A stretch of DNA of 42,157 bases from an uncultured Porphyromonadaceae bacterium (lineage in GTDB: Bacteria; Bacteroidota; Bacteroidia; Bacteroidales; Muribaculaceae). The stretch lies in contig CAMWVE010000028.1 of the NCBI GenBank assembly GCA_947177685.1, positions 1-42,157 on the forward strand, in the 5' to 3' direction. This document shows positions 23,785-33,115 of this stretch, one piece after another. Numbering within the stretch: position 1 is the stretch's first letter; every line of letters begins with the position of its first letter. The notes beneath the pieces were generated by a model. The model saw only the letters and a program-made list of their open reading frames with translations, did no database searches and was not told the origin of the DNA. A program made the position numbers and the translations under genes.

Positions 23785-23949
23785 TCAAAAGTTTTTATTA
23801 TTTTTTTTCTTATTGCAATTATCTTTCAATTCGCACGATCCACACCCGTCGCCACGGGCGTCAGACCTCAGGCGACGCACCAGATAGACCACGGCAATAC
23901 CTACTATGGCACCCACGGCTACCCACTGCAAAATATCGGAGATACTCAT
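23785..23949 (-). CDS. FeoB-associated Cys-rich membrane protein-like (54 aa)
   Basis: A single N-terminal transmembrane helix (ILQWVAVGAIVGIAVVYLV) is followed by RRLR, a Cys-rich segment GDGCGSCELKDNC, and a Lys/Asn-rich tail. This is the layout of the FeoB-associated Cys-rich membrane protein family, often linked to ferrous iron transport, though no feoB is nearby. The ATG at 23949 overlaps the TGA of topB by 3 nt. A longer frame to 24105 exists but reads through the topB zinc-finger region and is rejected. Confidence 0.8.
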   Translation of the reverse strand: MSISDILQWVAVGAIVGIAVVYLVRRLRSDARGDGCGSCELKDNCNKKKNNKNF

Positions 23950-25982
23950 TTTGACAGCTTTTTTAGTTGTGATGCAAGTCGGGCAGGTGTCAGATCGGCA
24001 GGATACTTGTCGAATGGAAACAGCACCTTGCATCCTGAGGCATAGTTGCTGCATCCGTAGGCTGTTTTTCCTTTGACAATATGACCTTTGCCGCATGCCG
24101 GACACGGAATCTGGTCAAATGATTTCACTACTGTCCGTTTTTTCTTCTCGCCGCCACCGGCGCGACTCTTGGGCTTTGGCTCCTCAGCCGTTTTATTCTG
24201 CTCAGTTACAATACGTTGCGAACTGGTATCCTTCAGAACATCCGTGACAATAGCAGTTATCTGCTCCTTCAGCTCGCTGATGAATTCCGAGGCAGAATAG
24301 GTGCCACGTTCAATGCGCCGGAGCTTGTTTTCCCATATACCGGTGAGACGAGCGCTTTTCAGCAGTTCCTCGTTGATGGTGGCGATAAGATCTATTCCAG
24401 CCTGTGCCGCCATGATGTTTTTTCGTTCACGGTAAATGTAGCGGCGTTTGAAGAGAGTCTCTATAATGGCAGCACGGGTCGAAGGGCGCCCTATGCCGTT
24501 CTCCTTCATGGCATCGCGCAGCTCCTCGTCATCGATATTCTTGCCGGCTGTTTCCATTGCCCTCAGCAGTGTACCCTCGGTGTAATATTTCGGGGGCTGA
24601 GTGGTTTTGGTGACAAGCGATGGGACATGCTCACCTGACTCGCCAACAGTGAACGGAGGCAGTATGCGGTCGTCTGACTCACCATCGACATTTCCCTCGG
24701 GCTGCAACACTTTGCGCCAACCCGGTTCGGTAATCACCTTACCCACGGTTTTGAACTCCTGCTTTTCAACCGTGCCGAGCACAGTGGTCTGTTTGTAGAG
24801 GCAATCAGGATAAAAGGCTGCGATAAAACGCATTGCAATCAGGTGATAGAGTTTGCGTTCATCTCCGACAAGCTGCGACGGAGATTCTCCGGTGGGTATG
24901 ATGGCATGGTGGTCCGTGACCTTTGAGTTGTCGAAAACCTTCTTGCTCTTAGGAATCTTTGAGGCGAGCACAGGAGCGGTATAGTCGGCATACGGGGTCA
25001 TTTTTTTCAGAATCACCGGCACCTTGGGGTAGATGTCATCGCTCAGATAAGTGGTGTCGACGCGCGGATAGGTGGTCACCTTCTTCTCATAGAGCGACTG
25101 AATGAGCCTGAGAGTCTCCTCGGCAGTCATACCCCACCGTTTGTTACACTCAACCTGCAGCGAGGTAAGATCGAAAAGACGGGGTGGAGCCTCACGCCCG
25201 TTTTTCTCCGCTACATCGGTGATGGTGAACGGCTTACCCGTCACCTCGTCAAGTGCTTCCTGAGCCTTCTGTCGGTCCTTGAAACGACCGGAGGTGGCGT
25301 TGAACGTGACGTCGCGGTAGATGGTTTTGAGTTCCCAGAAATTTTCAGGAACAAAATTGTTTATTTCGTGGTGGCGCTGCACAATCAGCGCAAGCGTGGG
25401 GGTCTGCACTCGACCTATGGAGAGCACATTGCCCGAACTGCCATATTTGAGCGAGTAAAGGCGGGTGGCGTTCATCCCCAGAATCCAGTCGCCGATGGCG
25501 CGTGCGAGTCCGGCATGATAAAGATTATTGAAGTCAGCCTCCGGTTTCAGTTCCTGAAATCCCTTGCGGATTGACTCATCGGTAAGCGACGAAATCCACA
25601 GACGCTTCACGGGGCACTTGACACCTGCCTTCTGCATGACCCAGCGCTGGATAAGTTCACCCTCCTGCCCGGCATCGCCGCAGTTTATCACCTCCGATGC
25701 TTCGCCGATAAGTTTCTCTATCACAGCGAACTGATGCTCGATGCTTTTCTCCGGTATCAGCTTTATGCCGAACTTGGGTGGCAACATGGGCAGAGCGCCC
25801 AATGACCAGCGTCGCCACAGGGGTGTGTAGTCAGCCGGCTCTTTCAGCGTGCAGAGGTGACCGAAGGTCCATGTGACCCTGTAATCGCCCACCTCATAGA
25901 AGCCGTCACGTTTAAGATTGCTGCCGAGGATTGCTGCGATATCCTTTGCAACGCTCGGTTTCTCAGTGATACATACAATCAC
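23946..25982 (-). CDS. topB: DNA topoisomerase III (678 aa, GTG start)
   Basis: Type IA topoisomerase specialised in decatenation. The Toprim domain has E7 in CITEKPSVAKD and D103-A-G-Q-E-G-E; the catalytic tyrosine is Y305 in TTYPRVDTTYLS. The C-terminus carries one zinc-ribbon-like repeat (CPACGKGHIVKGKTAYGC). Starts with GTG at 25982, overlapping the upstream stop (GTGA). Plasmid- and ICE-borne topB copies exist in Bacteroidales, but here it sits inside a chromosomal-looking operon dsbD-mazG-lipoprotein-topB-Cys-rich protein. Confidence 0.97.
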   Translation of the reverse strand: MIVCITEKPSVAKDIAAILGSNLKRDGFYEVGDYRVTWTFGHLCTLKEPADYTPLWRRWSLGALPMLPPKFGIKLIPEKSIEHQFAVIEKLIGEASEVINCGDAGQEGELIQRWVMQKAGVKCPVKRLWISSLTDESIRKGFQELKPEADFNNLYHAGLARAIGDWILGMNATRLYSLKYGSSGNVLSIGRVQTPTLALIVQRHHEINNFVPENFWELKTIYRDVTFNATSGRFKDRQKAQEALDEVTGKPFTITDVAEKNGREAPPRLFDLTSLQVECNKRWGMTAEETLRLIQSLYEKKVTTYPRVDTTYLSDDIYPKVPVILKKMTPYADYTAPVLASKIPKSKKVFDNSKVTDHHAIIPTGESPSQLVGDERKLYHLIAMRFIAAFYPDCLYKQTTVLGTVEKQEFKTVGKVITEPGWRKVLQPEGNVDGESDDRILPPFTVGESGEHVPSLVTKTTQPPKYYTEGTLLRAMETAGKNIDDEELRDAMKENGIGRPSTRAAIIETLFKRRYIYRERKNIMAAQAGIDLIATINEELLKSARLTGIWENKLRRIERGTYSASEFISELKEQITAIVTDVLKDTSSQRIVTEQNKTAEEPKPKSRAGGGEKKKRTVVKSFDQIPCPACGKGHIVKGKTAYGCSNYASGCKVLFPFDKYPADLTPARLASQLKKLSK

Positions 25983-26392
25983 CGTTTGATTCCTCCATGG
26001 ATTTTGCCGGTGAAGTCGCCATAGACGGTGTGGAAAATCACCTTACCGCCATCAGTCTTGGTCTGTCGCGGAAAGTCAACATCGACTGTCACCTTGCCAT
26101 CGTCCTCCCACTGGAAGTAACGTTTGAAATCGATGCCGTCGATGTCAGTGGCGAGGAAACGGCTTCCACCGGGGGCTACAAGAGTCACGGAGTCCACACG
26201 CGATGAGGTGTTAGGCAGACTTGTCAGCCGCACGGTCATGCGGGTGACGCCGTCGCTGTTATCATTGCTGATCGCCAGCACGTCGATGGTCACGGGATGT
26301 GGCTGACGTTTTGTTACCGCTGTCTGTGCCGAACAGCTCAGATTAAGCATCAGCATCATAGCAGCGACAAGGAGTGACAATATTTTTCTCAT
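25979..26392 (-). CDS. Exported hypothetical protein (137 aa)
   Basis: The start was set at Met 26392, 10 nt after the mazG stop, because it opens a signal peptide (MRKILSLLVAAMMLMLNL) ending in SCSAQ. The Cys could make it a lipoprotein, but the lipobox is imperfect. The mature part is a beta-rich domain (VTRMTVRLTSLPNTSSRVDSV...GDFTGKIHGGIKR) I do not recognise. A longer start at 26461 would run into mazG and lack a usable signal. Its TGA overlaps the GTG of topB. Confidence 0.75.
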   Translation of the reverse strand: MRKILSLLVAAMMLMLNLSCSAQTAVTKRQPHPVTIDVLAISNDNSDGVTRMTVRLTSLPNTSSRVDSVTLVAPGGSRFLATDIDGIDFKRYFQWEDDGKVTVDVDFPRQTKTDGGKVIFHTVYGDFTGKIHGGIKR

Positions 26393-26402
26393 ATCATCTC
26401 GG

Positions 26403-27191
26403 TTACTGAATTGTTTTGGCTTCATTCCAGAGCGCATCCATCTCGGCAAGGGTGAGGTCACGCAGATTGCGACCTGCCTCGCGTGCCTTCCGCTCGATGT
26501 AGTTGAACCGGGCTATGAACTTTTTATTTGTCTTTTCAAGAGCGTTCTCCGGATTGATGTGATAGAGCCGGGCTGCATTGACCATAGCGAAGAAAATGTC
26601 ACCCATCTCCTGCTCCATCTTAGCCTCATCCATCTTCTCCACCTCGGTGCTGAACTCGGCAAGTTCCTCGCGCACCTTGTTCCACACGTCGGCAGGCTGT
26701 TCCCAGTCAAAACCCACGTTGGCAGCTTTTTCCTGAATACGCTCTGCCTTTATCAGCGCAGGGAGAGCCGACGGCACACCTGAAAGTACCGATTTATTGC
26801 CGTCCTTCTCCTTCAGTTTTATCTGTTCCCAGTTCTGCTCCACCTCATGCGAATCGCGGACGCTTACATCGCCGAACACATGCGGGTGGCGGAAAATCAG
26901 TTTGTTGTTGAGCGCGTCGCAGACATCGACAATGTCGAACGCCTCTTTCTCCTCACCTATCTTGGAATAGAACAGTATGTGGAGCAGCACATCGCCCAAC
27001 TCCTTGCGTATGTTGGCGTTGTCCTCATTGATAAGGGCGTCGCACAGCTCATAAACTTCCTCTATGGTGTTCGGGCGGAGCGACTCATTGGTCTGCTTGG
27101 CGTCCCAAGGGCATTTCACGCGCAGAATATCCAGAACGTCGATAACTCTGCCGAGCGCCTCTATTTTTTCTTCTCTTGAATGATGTTGCAT
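26403..27191 (-). CDS. mazG: Nucleoside triphosphate pyrophosphohydrolase MazG (262 aa)
   Basis: Hydrolyses NTPs and dNTPs to monophosphate and pyrophosphate, cleaning the nucleotide pool. It has two MazG modules: the first with CPWD (28-30), E44-E45 and E64-LGD, the second around EQEMGDIFFAMVN. The two-domain length matches the E. coli-type enzyme. The ATG overlaps the dsbD stop by one base (TAATG). Confidence 0.96.
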   Translation of the reverse strand: MQHHSREEKIEALGRVIDVLDILRVKCPWDAKQTNESLRPNTIEEVYELCDALINEDNANIRKELGDVLLHILFYSKIGEEKEAFDIVDVCDALNNKLIFRHPHVFGDVSVRDSHEVEQNWEQIKLKEKDGNKSVLSGVPSALPALIKAERIQEKAANVGFDWEQPADVWNKVREELAEFSTEVEKMDEAKMEQEMGDIFFAMVNAARLYHINPENALEKTNKKFIARFNYIERKAREAGRNLRDLTLAEMDALWNEAKTIQ

Positions 27192-29161
27192 TATTTTTCA
27201 GAATATTTTTTCATTCCATTCTCAAGCCAGAGAATGAATTCAGACAGATTTTCATTGTAAGAACGCGAGGGTGCCAGCGCATTGCCTTCGTTGTCAAGAA
27301 TGACGTAAAGCGGCTGAATGTTACCGTGGAACTTGGTACGTTCCAGATAGCTCCACTTGTCACCTACGGTTTCAAGCACCAGAGTTTTTCCGTTCTCCGT
27401 AACGGTCACAGGCTCGGCAAGTTTTTTCTTGTCGTCGACCATCAGCTTGATCAACACGAAGTTCTCCTTGATGATCGTCTCCACCTCAGGAGTATCGAAC
27501 ACCGCCCCTTCCATCTTGCGGCAGTTGACACATCCGTAGCCTGAGAAATCTATCAGCACGGGGCGATGGTTGCGGGCTGCATATTCCATGCCGGCATCAT
27601 AGTCATCAAACTCCTCGAAGTCACCGCCGGCATACAGACTGAAATCCTGAGTGTACAGCGGTGGAACGAAAGCACTGACACCTTTCAGCGGAGCGCCCCA
27701 GAGTCCGGGAATCAGATATACTGCGAAACTCAGTGATGCCAGAGCAAGGAAAAAGCGCGGTAAGGAAATGGTTTCCAGCGGAGTGTCATGGCTGAAACGG
27801 AGCTTACCGAGCAGATAAAGCCCTAACAATACGAATATCACCACCCAGAGCGACAGGAAAACTTCGCGGTCCAGAATACCCCAGCCGTAGGCAAGGTCAG
27901 CCACAGAGAGGAATTTCAGCGAGAGAGCCAGTTCGAGGAAACCGAGCACTACCTTAACCGAGTTGAGCCATCCGCCCGAGCGGGGCATCTCCTTCAGCCA
28001 TGAGGGGAATATGGCGAAGAGGGTGAACGGCAGGGCGAGTGCCAGAGCGAAACCTGCCATACCAACCGCCGGACCTGCCATTTTGCCTGAGGTGGCTGCC
28101 TCGACAAGCAGTGTGCCTATGATGGGACCGGTGCATGAGAATGACACCAGAGCAAGGGTGAACGCCATGAAGAATATGGAGAGGATGCCGGTGGAGCTGA
28201 CAGCCTTGTTATCGACCTTGTTACGCCAGCTTTCAGGGAGCTGAATGTCAAACGCGCCGAAGAATGAGATGGCGAAAACCACAAGCAGCACGAAAAAGGC
28301 GAGGTTGAACACCGCGTTGGTGGCAAGTTCGTTCAATTTGCCTGCCCCGTAGATACCTGTTATGGCGAGTCCGAGCACAAGGTAGATGACAACGATGGAT
28401 GCTCCGTAGATGATGGCATCGCGCACCGACTTGGCACGGTTGTTATTCTTTTTGAGGAAGAAGCTGACCGTCATGGGTATAAGCGGCCACACGCAAGGAG
28501 TGAGCAGAGCTATCAGTCCGCCCACAAACCCCATGGCGAATATGTACCACCACGGTTGAGCGGATACTGAAACTATGGCGTTGTCGGCAGATTCGGGATA
28601 GGTCACCGGAGCCCAAAGATCAAGTTTCGTCTCGGTGTTTTCCACTGAGGCAACTTTTTCTGCCACCTCGGTTTCCTTTTCATCAACCTTAGTCTCACCC
28701 TTGGAAGGAACGGTCACGGCAAGTGAGAATGATTCCTTCGAGGGAGCTATGCAGGTCATGTCGTTGCATCCCTGATAGGTGATTGTGCCGGTAATGGGAC
28801 CCGGATCAGGCGATGTTATTTTGTAGGGCACCGTGAAACTGACATCTTCGTTCCACCAGCTTAGTTTCAGATGAAACACCATGTCGACTTTCTCGATAGG
28901 GTTGCGCGACGGGGTTATGTCGCCGAACTCTATGCCATCGGCATGATTGAACGTTATGGAAGTAGGACGGGGTCCCCCTTCGGGAAGCGAAAGTCCGTAA
29001 AGATGCCACCCGTTCTCAATGGAGACGTTGAAGCGTACCAGACCCTCGGTGTCGGAAATCTTTTCAAGCTTGGTGGTCCATGTGATAGGCTCCACCATCT
29101 GCGCGGATGCCATCATCACTATCGCAATAAGCAACGAAAAGGTTGTTATGATTTTTTTCAT
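27191..29161 (-). CDS. dsbD: Thiol:disulfide interchange protein DsbD-like (656 aa)
   Basis: Transfers electrons from cytoplasmic thioredoxin to the periplasm. Order: signal peptide (MKKIITTFSLLIAIVMMASA), an N-terminal DsbD-alpha-like domain with the reducible Cys in YQGCNDMTC, eight or so transmembrane segments from about 230 including TPCVWPLIPM, then a C-terminal thioredoxin domain with CVNC (about residue 560). The Met at 29161 is used; the upstream frame to 29278 crosses the promoter and lacks a signal. Heads a five-gene leftward operon. Promoter with both elements at 29183-29214. Confidence 0.95.
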   Translation of the reverse strand: MKKIITTFSLLIAIVMMASAQMVEPITWTTKLEKISDTEGLVRFNVSIENGWHLYGLSLPEGGPRPTSITFNHADGIEFGDITPSRNPIEKVDMVFHLKLSWWNEDVSFTVPYKITSPDPGPITGTITYQGCNDMTCIAPSKESFSLAVTVPSKGETKVDEKETEVAEKVASVENTETKLDLWAPVTYPESADNAIVSVSAQPWWYIFAMGFVGGLIALLTPCVWPLIPMTVSFFLKKNNNRAKSVRDAIIYGASIVVIYLVLGLAITGIYGAGKLNELATNAVFNLAFFVLLVVFAISFFGAFDIQLPESWRNKVDNKAVSSTGILSIFFMAFTLALVSFSCTGPIIGTLLVEAATSGKMAGPAVGMAGFALALALPFTLFAIFPSWLKEMPRSGGWLNSVKVVLGFLELALSLKFLSVADLAYGWGILDREVFLSLWVVIFVLLGLYLLGKLRFSHDTPLETISLPRFFLALASLSFAVYLIPGLWGAPLKGVSAFVPPLYTQDFSLYAGGDFEEFDDYDAGMEYAARNHRPVLIDFSGYGCVNCRKMEGAVFDTPEVETIIKENFVLIKLMVDDKKKLAEPVTVTENGKTLVLETVGDKWSYLERTKFHGNIQPLYVILDNEGNALAPSRSYNENLSEFILWLENGMKKYSEK

Positions 29162-29182
29162 ATTGCATCGGTTTTTATACCG

Positions 29183-29214
29183 CAAAGTTACTGAATTTGG
29201 CGCTATCCTCAAAA
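29183..29214 (-). promoter_or_regulatory. Promoter of the dsbD-mazG-topB operon
   Basis: On the minus strand TTTTG (29210-29214, -33 element) and TAACTTTG (29183-29190, -7 element) are separated by 19 nt, a near-ideal Bacteroidetes promoter. It places transcription start about 20 nt before ATG 29161. Confidence 0.7.
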
Positions 29215-29254
29215 TTCTTTTCATGATTGTGAGTAAAACTCTTGAAGTTTTTCT

Positions 29255-29262
29255 TACCTTTG
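29255..29262 (+). promoter_or_regulatory. -7 box of ftsE
   Basis: TACCTTTG is a full consensus match, 37 nt before the ftsE ATG. Divergent from the dsbD promoter. Confidence 0.6.
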
Positions 29263-29299
29263 CACAGTTAAACCCCAATATCAGTAAAGCCCACGAATC

Positions 29300-29983
29300 A
29301 TGGAAACAATCAGCTACAAGAATGTTGAAATCCTGCGCAAGGAATTAGTAGTGCTCAAGCATGTCGACCTGACGGTGGAGAGCGGCGAGTTCGTTTACCT
29401 GATAGGCAAAGTGGGCAGCGGCAAAAGCAGCCTGATGAAATCGATGTATGCCGAAATTCCGGTGTTCGATGGCAAAGCGGAAGTGCTGGGTTATGACATC
29501 ATAGGCATCCGGCGCAAGGATATTCCCATGCTGCGCCGCAAGATAGGGATAATCTTTCAGGATTTCCAACTGCTGACAGACCGGAATGTCTATGACAATC
29601 TCCACTTCGTTCTTGACGCTACCGGATGGAAGGATTCGGTGGAAAAAGATTTAAGGATTGAGGAAGTGCTAAAGCAGGTAGGCATGGCAAACAAGTCATA
29701 CAAAATGCCGCATGAACTCTCCGGAGGAGAACAGCAGCGTGTGGTCATTGCACGCGCCCTTCTCAACAAGCCGGAACTGATTTTGGCTGACGAGCCTACC
29801 GGCAACCTCGACCCTGAGACCGGCGACATGATAGTGGCATTGCTTCACGAAATCTCACAGAACGGCACCGCCGTGGTGATGGCTACCCACAATCATTCAT
29901 TCGCTGCTAAATATCCCGGCAGGGTACTTTGCTGCGAGAACAAGCAGGTCACGGCACGCGACGCGTCAGAACTTGATGACTAA
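29300..29983 (+). CDS. ftsE: Cell division ABC ATPase FtsE-like (227 aa)
   Basis: ABC-type ATPase with Walker A (GKVGSGKSS, about 37-45), Q-loop (IIFQDFQLL), signature LSGGEQQR, Walker B ([10 protein letters not shown]) and switch His (ATHNHSF). The length and [10 protein letters not shown] region are typical of FtsE, which with FtsX couples divisome activity to cell-wall hydrolysis. The next gene is on the other strand, so ftsX is not adjacent. MacB/LolD-type ATPases are close relatives, and the symbol is best-match only. Its last 18 nt overlap the 3' end of the porin gene. Confidence 0.88.
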   Translation: METISYKNVEILRKELVVLKHVDLTVESGEFVYLIGKVGSGKSSLMKSMYAEIPVFDGKAEVLGYDIIGIRRKDIPMLRRKIGIIFQDFQLLTDRNVYDNLHFVLDATGWKDSVEKDLRIEEVLKQVGMANKSYKMPHELSGGEQQRVVIARALLNKPELILADEPTGNLDPETGDMIVALLHEISQNGTAVVMATHNHSFAAKYPGRVLCCENKQVTARDASELDD

Positions 29984-30982
29984 CTCAGCTGTCAGCAGAT
30001 TGTCGAAACCCTTGGGGTAGATGGTGTTGGAGTGATAGAAATGTTTCTCATAGTTCACACGAACGTCAGCGTGAACTTTTTTGTAGGCATAAGTCAGTGT
30101 ACCACCGATGGTTATACGGTTTACGGCAGCATCGGTTATTGTCACCCGCCCATCGAAATCGGGCTTGCCGTTGCAGTTGTCGGTCATACCGTCGTAGCGC
30201 CCTTGCACTGACGCACCGTTAAACATTGCAAATCTGACCGGAAAGGAATAGTCGGCGAACAGAACCCATGAATGGGTGCCGTCGAGATCAGGGATGCTAC
30301 AGTAATGTTTGTTCATGTACTCTCCCTGAAGCCACCATCTGCCACTTTTCCACGCCATTGCAAAATCGACGTTGTTGAAACGCACGGCGTATGGGGCAAT
30401 GGTTTCATAACCGACTGAAAATATGAATTCCGACAGTCTGTACTCAGCTTTGGCAGCGTATGAAAAATGTTTTGACCACACGGTGTGATCCTCCATTGCA
30501 GCCGAGTTAAACGCACCGGCTTCAAGCGTGAGCGGCAGGCGGCTGAAAGCGTATCCGAACTTGACACCCGTACCGCGATAGTTACATATCTGCTTCCCTA
30601 TGAACGAACGGTTTGAAAACAGATAGTTGCCGGGAGCAAAGAACGGCTCAACGCCGAACGGCATCCTGAACTGACCTGCCTGCAGATATAGTTCTTGTGT
30701 GAAATCCAACCGACCCCAAGCATCAAGAAACTGCATTTTCCCTTGATTACAGAGGTCGACCTGTGCGAAATAACTGATTGCGGGAGCAATCCTGCCGCCA
30801 AGTGACAAACGTGCATTACGCACCTGAAAACGCGACAGATCATTGTCAAGATCTGCCTCGTAACGCGCACGGATGGCTCCGTGAAACTCCGGCATATAGT
30901 CAATTTTCACGGTTTCCTCTGCCGCAATAGTCAGACTGCCGAGTGAAAGCAACACGCCTAAAACTATCTTTTTTACCGACAT
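29966..30982 (-). CDS. OprO/OprP-type outer membrane porin (338 aa)
   Basis: Signal peptide (MSVKKIVLGVLLSLGSLTIAA) followed by a beta-barrel. Typical of the phosphate-selective porin O/P family are the opening ARYEADLDNDLSRFQVRNARL, FAQVDLCNQGKMQFLDAWG, and QAGQFRMPFGVEPFF blocks, then alternating amphipathic strands ending in the aromatic terminal strand [10 protein letters not shown]. Whether it is phosphate-selective cannot be told. No clean -7 box was seen; a terminator hairpin lies upstream (31012-31044). Shares 18 nt of 3' overlap with ftsE. Confidence 0.85.
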   Translation of the reverse strand: MSVKKIVLGVLLSLGSLTIAAEETVKIDYMPEFHGAIRARYEADLDNDLSRFQVRNARLSLGGRIAPAISYFAQVDLCNQGKMQFLDAWGRLDFTQELYLQAGQFRMPFGVEPFFAPGNYLFSNRSFIGKQICNYRGTGVKFGYAFSRLPLTLEAGAFNSAAMEDHTVWSKHFSYAAKAEYRLSEFIFSVGYETIAPYAVRFNNVDFAMAWKSGRWWLQGEYMNKHYCSIPDLDGTHSWVLFADYSFPVRFAMFNGASVQGRYDGMTDNCNGKPDFDGRVTITDAAVNRITIGGTLTYAYKKVHADVRVNYEKHFYHSNTIYPKGFDNLLTAELVIKF

Positions 30983-31011
30983 GATAAGCTGATTGATTGA
31001 CTGTTACAAAC

Positions 31012-31044
31012 AAAAAAGAAGGTGCCGGAGCAACCTTCTTTTTT
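31012..31044 (-). terminator. Bidirectional terminator between small lipoprotein and porin genes
   Basis: AGAAGGT (31017-31023) pairs with ACCTTCT (31033-31039), with an A run on the left and a T run on the right, so both strands have a U-tract. It terminates the leftward small-lipoprotein transcript. Confidence 0.75.
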
Positions 31045-31075
31045 ATACGTGCTGTTTTTTATTATCCCTCGAGGA

Positions 31076-31273
31076 TTAAGCGGGGATTGAGTCAGTAGCT
31101 GCAGCAACTTCGCCTTCAACGATAGTGTCACCGTCAATAGTAGCTTCTTCTACTTCAGCAGCAACTTCTTCGATGGGAGTTTCTTCAGTAGCTTCAGTTT
31201 TCTGTTCTGCGTTGTTGCAAGCAACGAAAGAAAGACCTGCGATAACAGCAAGAGATAAAACAAACTTTTTCAT
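31076..31273 (-). CDS. Small acidic lipoprotein (65 aa)
   Basis: Signal peptide with lipobox LSFVAC (Cys19), then a short, highly acidic mature part built almost only of Glu, Ala, Thr, Val and Ile (ATEETPIEEVAAEVEEATID). Probably lipid-anchored to a membrane and disordered or surface-exposed. Its own consensus promoter (-7 box 31325-31332) and strong terminator make a monocistronic unit, as is common for abundant envelope lipoproteins. Function unknown. Confidence 0.85.
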   Translation of the reverse strand: MKKFVLSLAVIAGLSFVACNNAEQKTEATEETPIEEVAAEVEEATIDGDTIVEGEVAAATDSIPA

Positions 31274-31324
31274 TTTCTTGTGGATTAAAATAATAAAACA
31301 ATAATTTGAGTTTCAAAAACGGTA

Positions 31325-31332
31325 CAAAGGTA
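31325..31332 (-). promoter_or_regulatory. -7 box of the small acidic lipoprotein
   Basis: The minus strand reads TACCTTTG (full consensus), about 52 nt before the ATG. Confidence 0.65.
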
Positions 31333-31400
31333 AGATAAAAAAAACATATCATCAAATATTTTTGATTTTTTTTTCATCTCACTCCATATTTTCTTAAAAT

Positions 31401-33092
31401 TTATTCTTTTTCAGCGATTGAATTAGCCATTTTCACTGCCTTGCTGATGTGGTCGCAGATGTTTTCTTCGCCAATAAGTTTCTCCACATTAGCGTTTATC
31501 AGAGACTGACGAACGTTAGGACGCACACCTGAAAGCACTATGGCGATACCTTCGTTATGCGATGATTTAATAAGGATTTCAAGGTTGTGGATTGCCGTGG
31601 AGTCAATGAACGGCACCTTTCGCATACGGATAATTCTCACCTTGGGCTTATTCTGAATTGCGGAACGCATGAGTTCATCGAATTTCGTAGCGATTCCGAA
31701 GAAAAACGGTCCGTCGATTTCATAGACTGATACCCCTTTGGCAACCTTGAGAACTTCATGCTGGCTCAGGTCAGTACCCTCGGCGGCATCAAGCTGCTCG
31801 CTGTAAACCTTGATTTCTGAGTTCTCCATGACACGGCGCAGAAACAGCACCACAGCTAATAAAAGACCTATTTCGATGGCGATGGTAAGATCGAAAATCA
31901 CGGTAAGGAAGAATGTCACCAACAGCACCGAAATATCGCTTTTCGGAGCATGGAAAATCCCAACCACGGTGCGCCATCCGCTCATGTTGTATGCCACTAC
32001 CATCAGCACGGCGGCGAGGCAGGTCATAGGCACAAGATTGATCAGCGGCATCATGAACAAGAAAATCAGCAACAGCACGATAGCGTGGATGATGCCGGCA
32101 ACAGGGGTGCGTCCGCCATTGGTGATGTTTGTCATGGTGCGGGCAATAGCGCCGGTTACAGGTATGCCGCCGAACAGGGGCACAGTTATGTTTGCTATGC
32201 CCTGCCCTATCAACTCGGTGTTGCTGTTGGTGCGTGAGCCGGTGATACCGTCAGCCACGGTCGCGGACAGAAGCGATTCGATTGCACCCAACACCGCTAT
32301 GGTGAACGCCGACGGCAACAGGTTGTTGATGGTAGTCATGTTGAACTCCAGTCCGTGAGGCATAGGGAGGTCAGTGGGCATGTTGCCGAATCGCTTGCCG
32401 ATGGTCTCAACCGTGTATTCCGGCATATAAATCTGCACCACATAAACGCCAAGCGTGACAAGGATTATGGCAATAAGCGCCCCCGGAAGTTTCGGAGATA
32501 TTTTCGGAGTCACAATTATAATAATGAGTGACACCAGACCCACTGCCATGGTGTACCAGTCGACGCTGCCGAAGTTCCGGAAATACATTCCCCACTTGGG
32601 AATAAACTCACCCGGAATGTTTTTCAGTCCCAGTCCGAAGAAATCATTGATCTGGGTTGAGAAAATCGTCAGTGCGATACCTGCCGTGAAACCTACCACA
32701 ATAGGATAAGGGATAAACTTGATGACCGTGCCCAGATGGAACAGACCCATAATGACCAGTATCACGCCCGCCATGCAGGTTGCTATGGCAAGACCGGTCA
32801 GTCCGAACTGCGCTATGATGTTATATACGATTACGATGAAGGCACCTGTGGGTCCGCCAATCTGCACAGTGTTGCCACCGAGAGCCGACACCATGAAACC
32901 GCCTATGATTGCGGTTATCAATCCTATTGTCGGGCTGACGCCTGATGCTATACCGAATGCAATTGCCAAAGGCAACGCAACAATCCCCACAACTATGCCG
33001 GCTACAAAGTCGGCTTTAAATTTTGCTAACGAATAATGACGCAAAGCGCCTAATGATTTGGGGTGAAAATCAATTGAACCTGAAACTCTCAT
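31401..33092 (-). CDS. SulP-family anion transporter with STAS domain (563 aa)
   Basis: Inner-membrane anion transporter or exchanger. About 10-14 transmembrane segments begin at residue about 25 (FVAGIVVGIVALPLAIAFGI) and include GPTGAFIVIVYNI and GITGSRTNSNTELIGQGIAN, both SulP hallmarks. A C-terminal cytoplasmic STAS domain follows (about 440-560, with RKVPFIDSTAIHNLE). The substrate (sulfate, bicarbonate or other) is not determined. The start at 33092 is used; the upstream ATG at 33128 lies before the -7 box (33116-33123) and cannot be in the transcript. Confidence 0.93.
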   Translation of the reverse strand: MRVSGSIDFHPKSLGALRHYSLAKFKADFVAGIVVGIVALPLAIAFGIASGVSPTIGLITAIIGGFMVSALGGNTVQIGGPTGAFIVIVYNIIAQFGLTGLAIATCMAGVILVIMGLFHLGTVIKFIPYPIVVGFTAGIALTIFSTQINDFFGLGLKNIPGEFIPKWGMYFRNFGSVDWYTMAVGLVSLIIIIVTPKISPKLPGALIAIILVTLGVYVVQIYMPEYTVETIGKRFGNMPTDLPMPHGLEFNMTTINNLLPSAFTIAVLGAIESLLSATVADGITGSRTNSNTELIGQGIANITVPLFGGIPVTGAIARTMTNITNGGRTPVAGIIHAIVLLLIFLFMMPLINLVPMTCLAAVLMVVAYNMSGWRTVVGIFHAPKSDISVLLVTFFLTVIFDLTIAIEIGLLLAVVLFLRRVMENSEIKVYSEQLDAAEGTDLSQHEVLKVAKGVSVYEIDGPFFFGIATKFDELMRSAIQNKPKVRIIRMRKVPFIDSTAIHNLEILIKSSHNEGIAIVLSGVRPNVRQSLINANVEKLIGEENICDHISKAVKMANSIAEKE

Positions 33093-33115
33093 ATCTTTTT
33101 TCTTAGAAACAGGTG

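Noticed and set aside
23950-24105. Longer version of the Cys-rich small protein
   Set aside because: The extension is antiparallel to nothing useful and lies within topB's zinc-ribbon coding region in another frame; ATG 23949 fits the family and operon overlap.
29162-29278. N-terminal extension of DsbD
   Set aside because: It crosses the -33/-7 promoter and puts the signal peptide 39 residues inside the protein.
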